Shown here: piece after piece, positions 32,806 through 42,299 of the stretch
How positions within the stretch are numbered: the first letter of the stretch is position 1
Layout of the letters: each line of letters begins with the position of its first letter
Assembly: GCF_001458775.1 (NCBI RefSeq)
Contig: NZ_CZPZ01000034.1
Coordinates: 110,195-174,194 of the forward strand
Direction of reading: 5' to 3'
Origin: Candidatus Nitrospira nitrificans
Lineage (GTDB): Bacteria; Nitrospirota; Nitrospiria; Nitrospirales; Nitrospiraceae
Length of the DNA stretch: 64,000 nt
Notes under the pieces: generated by a model
The model's database searches: none
Seen by the model: the letters and a program-made list of their open reading frames with translations, nothing else
What the model was told of the DNA's origin: nothing
Position numbers and translations under genes: made by a program

Positions 32806-35487
32806 ATGAACTCACAGCGACCAGATCCCGATGCGCTGCTCAAGCGCGCGCAGGATGAAGAGAACCGGCGGTTGCAGGGCAAGCTCAAAGTCTTCTTCGG
32901 CGCCAACCCGGGCGTGGGGAAAACCTATGCCATGCTGGGAGCGGCGCATGAGCAACGGCGAGACGGCGTGGACGTCGCCGTCGGCGTCGTGGAGACGCAT
33001 GGTCGGGCGGAGACCGAGGCGCTGGTGAAGGGACTGGAAGTCCTACCGCTTCGCGCAGTCGAGTATCACGGCGCCACACTCCGGGAATTTGATCTCGATG
33101 CGGCGCTCGTGCGCCATCCTACTGTCATCCTCATCGACGAACTCGCGCACAGCAACGCGCCGGGTCTGCGTCATGCCAAACGGTGGCAGGATGTGCAGGA
33201 ATTACTCAAGGCCGGCATCACGGTCTACACCACCGTGAACGTGCAGCATCTGGAAAGCCTGAACGATGTGGTGGCGCAGATTACCGGCGTGCGGGTGCGC
33301 GAGACCGTGCCGGATTCCGTGCTCGAACGGGCGGATGATGTGGAGTTGATCGACCTTCCGCCCGACGATTTGCTTCAGCGACTCAAGGACGGGAAGGTGT
33401 ATGTCCCGGAGCAGATCCAGCATGCGATTCGAAATTTCTTCGCAAAGGGTAATCTGATCGCGCTTCGTGAACTCGCTTTGCGCCGGACGGCCGAACGGGT
33501 CGATCAGCAAATGGAGGTCTACCGGCGCGACCATGCGGTCGTGCGGACCTGGCCGGCGGCGGAAACCATCATGGTGTGCGTCAACATGAAGCCCCGCGGG
33601 CCTCGCCTGATCAGGGCCGCGCGTCAGATGGCGGCGGACCTACACGCCAAATGGATCGCGGTGTACGTCCAGATTCCCCGACATCTCCGACTCCCTCAGT
33701 CCGAACGAGACCGGCTGGTGCAGAGCCTGCGGCTGGCGGAGCAGCTCGGCGCCGAAACGATCACGTTGACGGGAGAGAACGTGGCTCAGGAGCTCTTGAC
33801 TTACGCGCGGAGCCGGAACGCCACCAAGATCATCGTCGGAAAACCGATCAGATCCCGCTGGAAGGAATGGCTGTTCGGGTCGGTGGTGTCGGACCTCGTC
33901 CATCAAAGTGGAGAGATCGATATCTATGTCATCACGGGAGCGGCCGCTGAGGGACAACCTCTCGCGCGCCGTGCTTTCCGAAGTGCCGGCGATGTGGCGG
34001 GATATGCCTACGCCCTGGCGGGGGTGTTGGCCGGGACGGCGGTTGACTGGCTGATGTTTCCTTACTTCGCGTCGGCGAATTTGATCATGATGTACCTGAT
34101 CGCCGTCGTCGCCGTCGCGATCGGCTGTGGGCGAGGGCCGTCGGTCCTGGCCTCCGTTCTGAGCGTGGCGACGTTCGATTTCTTTTTCGTCCCGCCTTAT
34201 TTCTCCTTTGCCGTCTCCGACATTCAATACCTGTTGACCTTCGGCGTGATGCTGGCGGTGGCCCTGGTCATCAGCAATCTGGCCGTGCGTCTTCAGCGGC
34301 AAGTCGAGCTCGCCCGCTACCGAGAAAGACGCACGGGCGTGCTCTATGCCATGAGCCGGGATCTCGCCACCTATCGGGGCACAAGCATGCTGGCTCAGAT
34401 CGCGGCCAAGCATCTTCGGGACGCGTTTGACGCGCAAGTCGCCGTATTCCTGGCGGATGCTGAGAAGCGGGTGCAGTTGCAACGCGGGGAACTTCTGTTC
34501 TTTGAATTGGACCCAAAAGAGTCGGGTGTGGCTCAATGGGTCTACGACCACAGCGAGCGAGCCGGACTCGGGACCGATACGCTTCCGGGAGCCGGCTCGC
34601 TCTATTTGCCCTTGACGGCTTCATCCGGCGCCATCGGTGTCGTGGCGGTGCGGCCGAAAGACGCCGCTCTCCTCATGGACCCCGAACGGTTGCATTTGCT
34701 GGAATCGCTGGTGAATCAAGTGGCCTTGGCGATCGAACGGACTCGGTTGTCCGACGAAGCTCAGCAGGCGCATGTGCAGGCGGAAACGGAGCGCATGCGG
34801 AACGCCATCCTCAGCTCCGTGTCCCACGACCTGCGGACCCCCCTCGCCACCATCATCGGGGCCGCCAGTGGCTTGGCGGTGGAACGAGGGGAACTTGACG
34901 CCGTTGCGCGGCGCGAGCTCGCGCAATCCATCCATCGAGAGGCTGATCGCCTTGACCGTTTGCTGAAGAACCTTCTCGATATGATGCGACTCGAAGCGGG
35001 AGCCGTGAAGCTCAACAAAGAATGGCATTCCGTGGATGAAGTCGCGGGAGCGGCTCTGGCGAGATTGGAGGGGCGGTTGCGCGAGCGCACCGTTCACACG
35101 GCGTTTCCGGCCGATCTGCCGCTGGTGTTGGTCGATGGAGTGCTGCTGGAACAGGTGGTGATCAATCTTGTGGAAAATGCCGTCAAGTATACGCCCTCGG
35201 GAAGTAGGATTGATGTGTCTGCATCGGCGAGCGATCGCGAAGTCGTGGTCGAAGTGGCCGATCGAGGGCCAGGCATCCTCTCCGGGGAGGAGGACCGCAT
35301 CTTCGATAAATTTTATCGCGGCAGGCTTGCGCGAGATGGTGGGGTTGGACTCGGGCTGACGATTTGTCGCGGCATCGTGGAAGCGCATGGCGGCCGTATG
35401 TGGGCCGGGAATCGCTCCGGAGGCGGCGCCCTCTTTCATTTCTCGATTCCGTTGCCGGACCGGCAACCGTCTGTGGAGACGGAGTAG
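32806..35487 (+). CDS. kdpD: osmosensitive K+ sensor histidine kinase
   Basis: 893 residues, the usual KdpD layout. Residues about 20-230 are the KdpD N-terminal ATP-binding domain with Walker A GANPGVGKT and DELAHSNAPG; 250-370 a USP-like domain; about 400-490 four membrane helices (DUF4118); then a GAF-like domain; HisKA with SSVSHDLRTPL (His674); and HATPase with NLVENAVKYTPSG and GVGLGLTICRG. It senses K+ or turgor and phosphorylates KdpE. Confidence 0.97.
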   Translation: MNSQRPDPDALLKRAQDEENRRLQGKLKVFFGANPGVGKTYAMLGAAHEQRRDGVDVAVGVVETHGRAETEALVKGLEVLPLRAVEYHGATLREFDLDAALVRHPTVILIDELAHSNAPGLRHAKRWQDVQELLKAGITVYTTVNVQHLESLNDVVAQITGVRVRETVPDSVLERADDVELIDLPPDDLLQRLKDGKVYVPEQIQHAIRNFFAKGNLIALRELALRRTAERVDQQMEVYRRDHAVVRTWPAAETIMVCVNMKPRGPRLIRAARQMAADLHAKWIAVYVQIPRHLRLPQSERDRLVQSLRLAEQLGAETITLTGENVAQELLTYARSRNATKIIVGKPIRSRWKEWLFGSVVSDLVHQSGEIDIYVITGAAAEGQPLARRAFRSAGDVAGYAYALAGVLAGTAVDWLMFPYFASANLIMMYLIAVVAVAIGCGRGPSVLASVLSVATFDFFFVPPYFSFAVSDIQYLLTFGVMLAVALVISNLAVRLQRQVELARYRERRTGVLYAMSRDLATYRGTSMLAQIAAKHLRDAFDAQVAVFLADAEKRVQLQRGELLFFELDPKESGVAQWVYDHSERAGLGTDTLPGAGSLYLPLTASSGAIGVVAVRPKDAALLMDPERLHLLESLVNQVALAIERTRLSDEAQQAHVQAETERMRNAILSSVSHDLRTPLATIIGAASGLAVERGELDAVARRELAQSIHREADRLDRLLKNLLDMMRLEAGAVKLNKEWHSVDEVAGAALARLEGRLRERTVHTAFPADLPLVLVDGVLLEQVVINLVENAVKYTPSGSRIDVSASASDREVVVEVADRGPGILSGEEDRIFDKFYRGRLARDGGVGLGLTICRGIVEAHGGRMWAGNRSGGGALFHFSIPLPDRQPSVETE

Positions 35488-35543
35488 GCGGAGGCTCGAC
35501 GAGGCCGATCCTTTTCAATCGGAGAGCTGGTGCGTAGCGCCCT

Positions 35544-36236
35544 ATGTCACAGGAAGCCACGATACTCTTAATCGAAGACGAGCCGGAAATCCGGCGTTTC
35601 CTCAGGACGACGTTGCCCGCTCACGGATTTCGGTTTCATGAGGCTGCGACAGGACACGATGGTCTCGCTCAGGCCAAAGCGTGGAATCCCGACCTCATCC
35701 TGCTGGATCTCGGCCTTCCGGATCTCGACGGCGCCGAAGTCATTCGGCAGGTGCGGGAATGGACCGCTGGCCCCATCATCGTGCTGTCCGCGCGTGACCA
35801 GGAACAGGCGAAAGTGGCGGCCCTCGACCTCGGCGCCGACGACTATGTGACGAAGCCCTTCGGGGTCAACGAACTCCTCGCACGGATGCGAGCGGCGCTT
35901 CGTCATGCAGCCAAAACCGGTGACGGCGGAGGATCGGTGTTCGTGCTCGGCGATCTGAAGGTCGATCTCGGGCGGCGGCAGGTGTTTGTCTCAGAGAAGG
36001 AAGTTCATCTGACACCGATCGAATACAAACTCCTCACCACGTTGATCCGGTCTGCCGGCAAAGTGCTGACCCACCGCCAACTGTTGAAGGAAGTGTGGGG
36101 TCCGCTGCATGTGGAGGAAGGTCATTATCTACGGGTCTACATGCGTCAGTTGAGAAACAAACTGGAAGGCAATCCGGCGCATCCGCGCTATCTGGTCACT
36201 GAATTGGGTGTTGGATATCGACTCCGGACAGAATAA
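35544..36236 (+). CDS. kdpE: kdp operon response regulator
   Basis: 230 residues, OmpR/PhoB type. Receiver domain with LLIEDEPEIRRFL (acidic pocket), LILLDLGLPD (phospho-Asp55), VLSARDQ and DYVTKPFG (Lys). The C-terminal winged helix contains HLTPIEYKLLTTLI and the recognition part RVYMRQLRNKLE. It starts 56 bp after kdpD, probably cotranscribed. It should activate the promoter near 27508. Confidence 0.96.
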   Translation: MSQEATILLIEDEPEIRRFLRTTLPAHGFRFHEAATGHDGLAQAKAWNPDLILLDLGLPDLDGAEVIRQVREWTAGPIIVLSARDQEQAKVAALDLGADDYVTKPFGVNELLARMRAALRHAAKTGDGGGSVFVLGDLKVDLGRRQVFVSEKEVHLTPIEYKLLTTLIRSAGKVLTHRQLLKEVWGPLHVEEGHYLRVYMRQLRNKLEGNPAHPRYLVTELGVGYRLRTE

Positions 36237-36386
36237 CCCCCCTAGCCTCTCCTTACACTTTCCTGATCTTCGCTTTGCCGGTTTTTATCCCGTTTTGATG
36301 CCCGGCGAAGTATAGTTTGCGAGCCGACATCGGAGTCTTACATGTTGAAAATCCCCATAAGGCAAGCAGGCGACGCCAATCCCGTC

Positions 36387-37592
36387 ATGATCCACAAGCG
36401 CATCAGCCTTCTAGTAATTGCATGGGGGCTTTTCACGGCGGTGCCTGTCTGTGTGGCTGAAGATTCGAATCAGGTATCGAAAGAGACCACGACACTCGTG
36501 CCGGGCGCAACCAATCCCAAGGAGGCGGCCACGACCGGCTGGCACTATGGGGCTTACGTGGACGTCAGTTACATCGGCAATTTCAATTTCCCCGATAACC
36601 ACCTGTGGCGCGGTCGCACCACTGCATTCGAGCATAACGAGCTTTCGCCCAACATGGGTTTGGGATATGTGCGAAAGGATGCGAGTGAGTCCTCGCGCTG
36701 GGGCATGGAACTTGGCTTTCAAGGAGGCCGGGATTCGGAAGAGTTCGCATTTTTGCAGGGAGAGAGGCGGGTCGACGGATCGGATGTGCTGAGGCACGTT
36801 CATCGCGCGAACGTGTCGTATCTGGCTCCGGTCGGCAACGGGTTGACGGTCACCGCCGGCCTGTTCAACAGTCTGATGGGGTACGAGTCGCTCTATGCAA
36901 AAGACAACGCCAATTATACGAGATCGTGGATCGCGGACAACACGCCCTATATGATGTTCGGCGTGAATGCGCAGTATCCTCTCCAGGACAATCTCACCGT
37001 CACTGCCTTCGTCGTGAATAGCTACTCTCATCTGGCGCACCCGAATGATCTGCCGAGCTACGGGGGAAGATGGATTTGGAAAGCCATGCCACGGGTCACG
37101 TGGAGTCAAACGTTCTTCGCTGGACCAAATCAAACGGATACTTCTCTGGAGTTCTGGCGTGTGTATGGGAATCACATTCTGGAATGGCGAGGGGATGATG
37201 TGACGGTCGCGGTCTCATTCGATATCGGAACCGAGAGCATCTCCGGTCGGCCCGGTCGTCCACGAACCTTTGTCATGGGAGGCAACATGGTCGTCAGGTG
37301 GCAGATCAACGGACCCTGGTCCGTGGCGTTGCGACCCGAGTTTTACTGGGATCGCAATGGTCGGTGGACAGGCTCAGAGCAATTCGTGAAGGCCATCACG
37401 TCCACGGTCGAGTACAAGCTCCCGTACCAATGGGTCAACACGGTGGTGCGAGTCGAACATCGTTACGATGACTCCGCCGGGGTGGGAGGTGGGTTCTTCA
37501 AGGGCGGGGGGATCCGTCCCGACGTCGTCAGCCTTGCGCGCGAGCAGCATCTGCTTTTGCTGGGAGTTCTTGTCAGCCTCGACTCACCGTGA
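36387..37592 (+). CDS. outer membrane beta-barrel (porin-like) protein
   Basis: 401 residues from ATG 36387, giving a signal peptide (MIHKRISLLVIAWGLFTAVP, cleavage near CVAE); ATG 36342 is an in-frame alternative. The mature part alternates polar and aromatic residues with many Gly/Trp/Tyr, for example WHYGAYVDVSYIGNFNF and NLTVTAFVVNSYSHLAHP, as in the BBP2/DUF-type outer membrane beta-barrels. It follows kdpE by 150 bp in the same direction, but no operon link is certain. Substrate unknown. Its 3' end overlaps the convergent lipoprotein gene by 9 bp. Confidence 0.75.
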   Translation: MIHKRISLLVIAWGLFTAVPVCVAEDSNQVSKETTTLVPGATNPKEAATTGWHYGAYVDVSYIGNFNFPDNHLWRGRTTAFEHNELSPNMGLGYVRKDASESSRWGMELGFQGGRDSEEFAFLQGERRVDGSDVLRHVHRANVSYLAPVGNGLTVTAGLFNSLMGYESLYAKDNANYTRSWIADNTPYMMFGVNAQYPLQDNLTVTAFVVNSYSHLAHPNDLPSYGGRWIWKAMPRVTWSQTFFAGPNQTDTSLEFWRVYGNHILEWRGDDVTVAVSFDIGTESISGRPGRPRTFVMGGNMVVRWQINGPWSVALRPEFYWDRNGRWTGSEQFVKAITSTVEYKLPYQWVNTVVRVEHRYDDSAGVGGGFFKGGGIRPDVVSLAREQHLLLLGVLVSLDSP

Positions 37593-38312
37593 GTGGACGG
37601 CAGCCGGGGGGAGCTCCTGTATCCAGCGCGGGAGCTGGTCGACGATGCGCTTGCCGAGTGTTTGGATCGCTCGCTGCTTGGCCTCTGTGAGAGCCGCGCT
37701 ATCCTCGAGCATAACCGCCGACCCGACCAGCTTTGAAGTTCCTTCCACTGTCTGCATCGGCGCATGCCATTCCGAGCGCACAGCCCATAGGCCGCCGGTG
37801 ACCATGACGAGCGTGTCGCATTCCGTGCCGGGAGCCAGATAGGCGCCGAGTAAGGTCGGATACAACCAGGCCAAGCGGTTGTTGTACCGATCGACGGCAG
37901 CAGCTCCATCGACGACTAAGATCAGGTCGGCTCCATATCGAGCCCCAGCCTGGCGGATCCCGCGGATATCTTGCCCTTGGAGGGTAGCATCCATCAGCAC
38001 GAATGTGTCCTGGAGGACATGCGTATCTTGTAGTGGTGCCAGTTCGCGGAGAAGTTGGTCTCTCTGCCTGGTCAGCCATTCCACCTTTCGGACGGACTGC
38101 CTGTGTGGAAAATCGTGATTCACAAAAAAGACCCCGAGCCGAAGGGCTGTTGAACGGTGAACGTCCTGGTTCGCGAGGGGCTGACTCTCAGGGGTCGGGG
38201 TAGGATCGATATGAAGGACTTCGTTCAGGGCAGCCCGATCGACCCCCTGGCTGCTCGCACAGCCGGCTACCAACAGGAATATCAGCAACCAGACGGTCTT
38301 GGACTCTCGCAT
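37584..38312 (-). CDS. hypothetical lipoprotein
   Basis: 242 residues; signal MRESKTVWLLIFLLVAGC with lipobox VAGC. The mature part has RLGVFFVNHD, ARYGADLILVVDGAAAVD and NRLAWLYPTLLGAYLAPGTE, which recalls envelope proteins with a TolB-N/CsgG-like alpha/beta domain, though I would not name it. It is convergent with and overlaps the barrel gene by 9 bp. Confidence 0.7.
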   Translation of the reverse strand: MRESKTVWLLIFLLVAGCASSQGVDRAALNEVLHIDPTPTPESQPLANQDVHRSTALRLGVFFVNHDFPHRQSVRKVEWLTRQRDQLLRELAPLQDTHVLQDTFVLMDATLQGQDIRGIRQAGARYGADLILVVDGAAAVDRYNNRLAWLYPTLLGAYLAPGTECDTLVMVTGGLWAVRSEWHAPMQTVEGTSKLVGSAVMLEDSAALTEAKQRAIQTLGKRIVDQLPRWIQELPPAAVHSR

Positions 38313-38434
38313 CGGAGGTTTCCCACGCCTTTCGCCGGAGGGAAGGTGGATAGCACTATTGCGATACTTGGCAACATCTCCATGTCCCCACCTTCACCGC
38401 GGCGATTCCCGATTCGCTGTATCTGGATGGGGGT

Positions 38435-38917
38435 TCATTCCACAATCGGAAGAATGCGATCGGCGACCGCTTGTACCACACGTTCTTGTTCGGTCACCGC
38501 TTTCAACCCTTTGAAACTGAGATAGTGTCCTCCGTGACTCGGTGCCTGAATCGTGGCGCTGACTTCGACTCGATCTCCATCCTGGACTTCCGGATCGCGG
38601 ACAACTGGCCTGCCACAAATACCTAACACCGCCACCGGGATCGTCGCCTCATCGTCCTCAAGACGAAACAAATACGCTCCATAACAATTGTCTCCGTTCA
38701 CAATCGTGTAGGGCTCCAGGGGTTGCACATCCCGTGCGGTACCTCGCAAGGTGACATGCCGAAGGTGATAGTCCCGCGGTTCTTCGAGTATCGCTTGAAT
38801 GCTGGTCGGTTCCTCCGCCCATGCCGGAACCGGTGGGTCGGCTCCTGGAAGTGTGAGCAGCAGGACGATGAGAGGAGCGACGATTCGCGCCGAAGTGGTC
38901 ATGGGGATGAAAGGCAT
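38435..38917 (-). CDS. secreted OB-fold-like hypothetical protein
   Basis: About 160 residues from ATG 38917 (or 155 from ATG 38902); a signal peptide follows (core IVAPLIVLLLTLPG, cleavage near AWA). The mature part (IQAILEEPRDYHLRHVTLRG, then NGDNCYGAYLFRLED and DGDRVEVSATI) resembles small periplasmic OB-fold domains. Two Cys may form a disulfide. The frame is open upstream to 39187, overlapping the divergent peptidase gene, which I reject. Function unknown. Confidence 0.65.
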   Translation of the reverse strand: MPFIPMTTSARIVAPLIVLLLTLPGADPPVPAWAEEPTSIQAILEEPRDYHLRHVTLRGTARDVQPLEPYTIVNGDNCYGAYLFRLEDDEATIPVAVLGICGRPVVRDPEVQDGDRVEVSATIQAPSHGGHYLSFKGLKAVTEQERVVQAVADRILPIVE

Positions 38918-39014
38918 CTTATCATCATTCTGAATTTGAAGCTCGGAGCCGCTTTCGCTTGCAAGGCATGATCGCCTATAATCCCACGGCTTTTCGTCAA
39001 GGAGGATCGCGCAT

Positions 39015-40382
39015 ATGGTCAATGAGCGGCGACTGAGGAACTTTGTCAAGGAATCACGGTCAAAGTTTGAGGATTTCTTGGGGCAGATGGTGGAGATACC
39101 GTCGATCAGTATGGATTCATCACGTGCGGGCGATATGCGGCGCATGGCTGACCTTGCGAGCCAGTATTTGGTCGGGATGAATGCCAAGGTTCAAGTGGTA
39201 GAGACCGGCGGGTATCCCATCGTTTCCGGCGGATGGGTAACAGGGCCTGAGTATCCAACCGTCACGATCTACAATCATTTGGACGTGCAGCCGGCGCAGG
39301 AGCCGGAATGGAGGCAGGCGCCGTTTGCCTTTAAGAATGAACAGGGGATGTATCGAGGGCGAGGAGCGACCGATGACAAGGGGCCGGCCCTCACGGCGAT
39401 GTTCGGCGCTCGATATGCGATCGAGCAAGGTTGGCCGATCAATATCCGGTTCTTGTGGGAACTGGAAGAGGAAATCGGGAGCCCCCACTTTGCCGCAGGG
39501 CTGAGAAACCACAATGCGATTCCACGACCGGATTCCGTGGTTGTGTCGGATACGATCTGGATTGCCAAGGGCCGGCCTGCAGTGCCCTACGGCTTGCGCG
39601 GTCTGCTCGGCGCGCGGCTGATTCTGCGCACGGGAGAGAAAGACGCTCATTCGGGCGTGACCGGAGGAGCCGCTCGTAACCCGCTGGCCGAATTGATGGA
39701 GGTGGCGAATACTTGTGTCGATGCCAGGACCGGCAAGGTAAAGATCCCTGGTTTTTATGACGATGTGGTCAAGCCTACCGACAATGAGATCAAGGGTTTC
39801 CTTCAATCCGGCTTTGAAGTAAGACGTTTTAAGGAAGCCTACGGGTTTCGATCACTTCGTGTACAGGATCCGGCGGAGGTCATGCGACGGATCTGGGCAT
39901 CTCCGACCTTTGAAATTCATGGCCTCAGCGGAGGATACCACGGACCGGGAGTTAAAACGGTTGTGCCTGGTCATGCGGAGCTCAAGGTCAGTATGCGTCT
40001 TGTCCCAGGCCAGGTGCCGGAAAGAGTGTTTACCCTGCTGAAGAAGCATGTGACGAAGGTGAATCCGGATGTGAAGGTGGAGAAAGAGGGCATGCTCCAT
40101 CCATTTAAGGGCAGCGTTGCTGGATCATACGTGGATTGCGTGAAACGCGCCGTAAAGGCGGGGTTTGGTAAGGATCCGGCATTTGTGCGAGAAGGAGGAT
40201 CAATCGGTGCCGTGGTTACCATGCAGAAAACTTGGAAGGTGCCCATCCTTTTCATAGGTTTGAGCTTACCTGAGCATGGATATCACGCTCCCAACGAATA
40301 TTACGACTGGGGTCAGGCTTCAGGGGGGATGAAGACATTCGCTCATTACTTCTCGGAGTTAGCAAAGATAGGGAAGACGTAG
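39015..40382 (+). CDS. M20-family metallopeptidase (dipeptidase-type)
   Basis: 455 residues, SD GGAGGA about 9 nt before the ATG. Zinc ligands and catalytic residues are in YNHLDVQPA (His), GATDDKGP (bridging Asp), WELEEEIGS (catalytic Glu and ligand Glu), VVSDTIW (Asp) and EHGYHAPNE (His). A dimerisation lid domain follows residue 200 (SGVTGGAARNPLAEL). Cytosolic di- or tripeptidase like the CNDP/PepV group; substrate not deducible. Divergent from the OB-fold-like gene. Confidence 0.93.
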   Translation: MVNERRLRNFVKESRSKFEDFLGQMVEIPSISMDSSRAGDMRRMADLASQYLVGMNAKVQVVETGGYPIVSGGWVTGPEYPTVTIYNHLDVQPAQEPEWRQAPFAFKNEQGMYRGRGATDDKGPALTAMFGARYAIEQGWPINIRFLWELEEEIGSPHFAAGLRNHNAIPRPDSVVVSDTIWIAKGRPAVPYGLRGLLGARLILRTGEKDAHSGVTGGAARNPLAELMEVANTCVDARTGKVKIPGFYDDVVKPTDNEIKGFLQSGFEVRRFKEAYGFRSLRVQDPAEVMRRIWASPTFEIHGLSGGYHGPGVKTVVPGHAELKVSMRLVPGQVPERVFTLLKKHVTKVNPDVKVEKEGMLHPFKGSVAGSYVDCVKRAVKAGFGKDPAFVREGGSIGAVVTMQKTWKVPILFIGLSLPEHGYHAPNEYYDWGQASGGMKTFAHYFSELAKIGKT

Positions 40383-40677
40383 AGTCTGTATTGATCACCT
40401 TCATGAGACAGCCTGTGAAAAACTCAGGGAGAGTCGGTTTTTGAACGTCCATGTCCCAAAAATTGCCTGACTTCCACGCTTGTCCTATGCTCTCTCATCG
40501 AAGAGTCCCGTCCTCAATCATGATGAATCGTAAGTTATTGTAAATAAATGCAATGTCAATTATGAGTCTTTATTGGAAAGGCACGGATGTTGCTCAACAT
40601 GAACTCAAAGAGCCTGCCTCATTATTGCCAATGATCAGGTTGATTGTAGAGAGGCGCTTGGGTATCCTGGCTATCTT

Positions 40678-41007
40678 ATGGGAGCTGAACCGGTCCATGT
40701 GGTGGTTGTCATGGTTACAACGGCAAGCCAAGAGGAAGCGGTGAAGATTGCCAATCAGGTGGTACAGTCGCGCCTGGCTGCTTGCGCTTCTACGGTTCCC
40801 ACCGTGCGTTCAACGTATTGGTGGGAAGGAAAGTTGATGAACGATCAGGAGTCGTTACTGCTAATCAAAACAACCTCTGATAAATTCAATTCCCTTGAAG
40901 AAGCAATACGGAAGGTCCATTCCTACAAGGTGCCGGAAATAATAGCAATTCCTGTTGGTCAAGGTTTTCCACCATATCTTGAGTGGATTCATCGAGAAAC
41001 CTCCTAG
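40678..41007 (+). CDS. cutA: divalent-cation tolerance protein
   Basis: 109 residues of the standard CutA1 length. Signatures: VMVTTASQEEAVKIANQVVQ, LAACASTVPTVRSTYWWEGK, LLLIKTTSDKFNSLEEAIRK, HSYKVPEIIAIPV and YLEWIHRET. CutA forms a trimer with a ferredoxin-like fold related to PII; a role in copper tolerance is doubtful in general. The 295 bp before it have no gene but are AT-rich and probably hold its promoter. Confidence 0.95.
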   Translation: MGAEPVHVVVVMVTTASQEEAVKIANQVVQSRLAACASTVPTVRSTYWWEGKLMNDQESLLLIKTTSDKFNSLEEAIRKVHSYKVPEIIAIPVGQGFPPYLEWIHRETS

Positions 41008-41136
41008 ATAATGTAGCTGAAACTGTCTCGTCCAAGCGCTATATTTGAGTTGACCAAGAGCGGGTTAGATCGGTAACTTGCAGGGTAAGTTTTTGATAGG
41101 CTTTTCAGGTACAAGCTGGCACGGGAGACGAAGGTT

Positions 41137-42156
41137 ATGAACCAGACAAATCTTCAAGACGGCGATGCCTATACCGTTGTGGTTTTCAGAGGATCTACGG
41201 CAAAGCCTATCCGCTTCAGCTTTTCAAAGAAGCTACTCCGCCGATTGTTGGTCTGTGTGGGATTGGTGGTTCTCGCCGATCTTCTTGTCGTTTCTCACTA
41301 TGTCATCAGAACGGGAGAGGTTTGGGAGTTGGCGGCTTTCCGCACGGAAGCTATGAGTGCACGAGAGCAGACCGCCGCCTTCTCCACAGCCATTGATGAG
41401 CTGAAGAAACGTCTTGGGGCGATGAATGAGGTGAATCAAAGGCTTCGAGTCATGCTAGGCATAGAAGTACCCAAGACAGGAGATATGGCAAACGGCAGAG
41501 GCGGAGAAGAAGTACCGATTCTTGAAGAGGGAGGCGCGATATCTGGTGGCGACGAACGGGGTCTCGCCTCTGATAGTTCCAAACAAGCGTCAGACGGCAA
41601 TCACGAACACTCGTCTGCCGTTGGATTAGAGTCCTCTCGAGATACTCTCCTGGCGATTGCATCAGTGAAAGAGGGGTTGGAAAGGCTTTCAAAACAAGCC
41701 ACGGTGCAGGAACGCATTCTTGACGAGTTATCACAGGCGGCCGAGCAGCGCTCGTCTCGTTGGGCCTCGACGCCCTCGATTTGGCCGGTCAAAGGATGGG
41801 TGACATCTGGGTTTGGTCCTCGAATTTCTCCCTTTACGGAGAAGCCGGCCTGGCATGATGGGTTAGATATCGGCGCCGCGCCGAACACCCCGGTCCGTGC
41901 TCCTGCCCAAGGGCGGATTACGTCCGTCGGATACGATCCTAAGCTCGGCAACATGGTCCGCGTCGATCATGGATTTGGGGTTGAAACTCTCTACGGACAC
42001 CTGGCGAAGGCCTTAGTGAAGGAAGGCCAAAGGGTCGAGCGTGGTGATGTCATTGCGCTTGTCGGGAGCTCGGGCCTATCTACCGGTCCCCACCTGCACT
42101 ACATGGTGAAGTTGAACGGCCAGGCGCTTGATCCGACTAAGTACATTCTGGAATAA
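41137..42156 (+). CDS. M23-family peptidoglycan endopeptidase (LytM domain)
   Basis: 339 residues. One membrane helix near residue 37-55 (LLVCVGLVVLADLLVVSHYV), a coiled-coil middle (KKRLGAMNEVNQRLRVML), and a C-terminal LytM domain with HDGLDIGAAPNTPVRAPA (His, Asp ligands), VRVDHGFGVETLYGHL and GPHLHYMV (HxH). All zinc ligands are present, so it can be active on cell-wall cross-links in the periplasm, or act like NlpD/EnvC as an activator. Starts at ATG 41137. Confidence 0.9.
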   Translation: MNQTNLQDGDAYTVVVFRGSTAKPIRFSFSKKLLRRLLVCVGLVVLADLLVVSHYVIRTGEVWELAAFRTEAMSAREQTAAFSTAIDELKKRLGAMNEVNQRLRVMLGIEVPKTGDMANGRGGEEVPILEEGGAISGGDERGLASDSSKQASDGNHEHSSAVGLESSRDTLLAIASVKEGLERLSKQATVQERILDELSQAAEQRSSRWASTPSIWPVKGWVTSGFGPRISPFTEKPAWHDGLDIGAAPNTPVRAPAQGRITSVGYDPKLGNMVRVDHGFGVETLYGHLAKALVKEGQRVERGDVIALVGSSGLSTGPHLHYMVKLNGQALDPTKYILE

Positions 42157-42299
42157 TAGATCGTTTCGACACTATTGAAGGCAGCGCAACCTGTTTCTGC
42201 TGCTTCTCGAAATCCAACTGTCCGACGCCCGATCCGCTTTTTGATTAGAGCCTCTGCGATGCTGCGGCCCCGTGCAATCTAGATAACGATGAGACCCTC

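Noticed and set aside
33640..35466. Minus-strand ORFs of about 300 codons within kdpD
   Set aside because: Antisense shadows; no domain and no SD.
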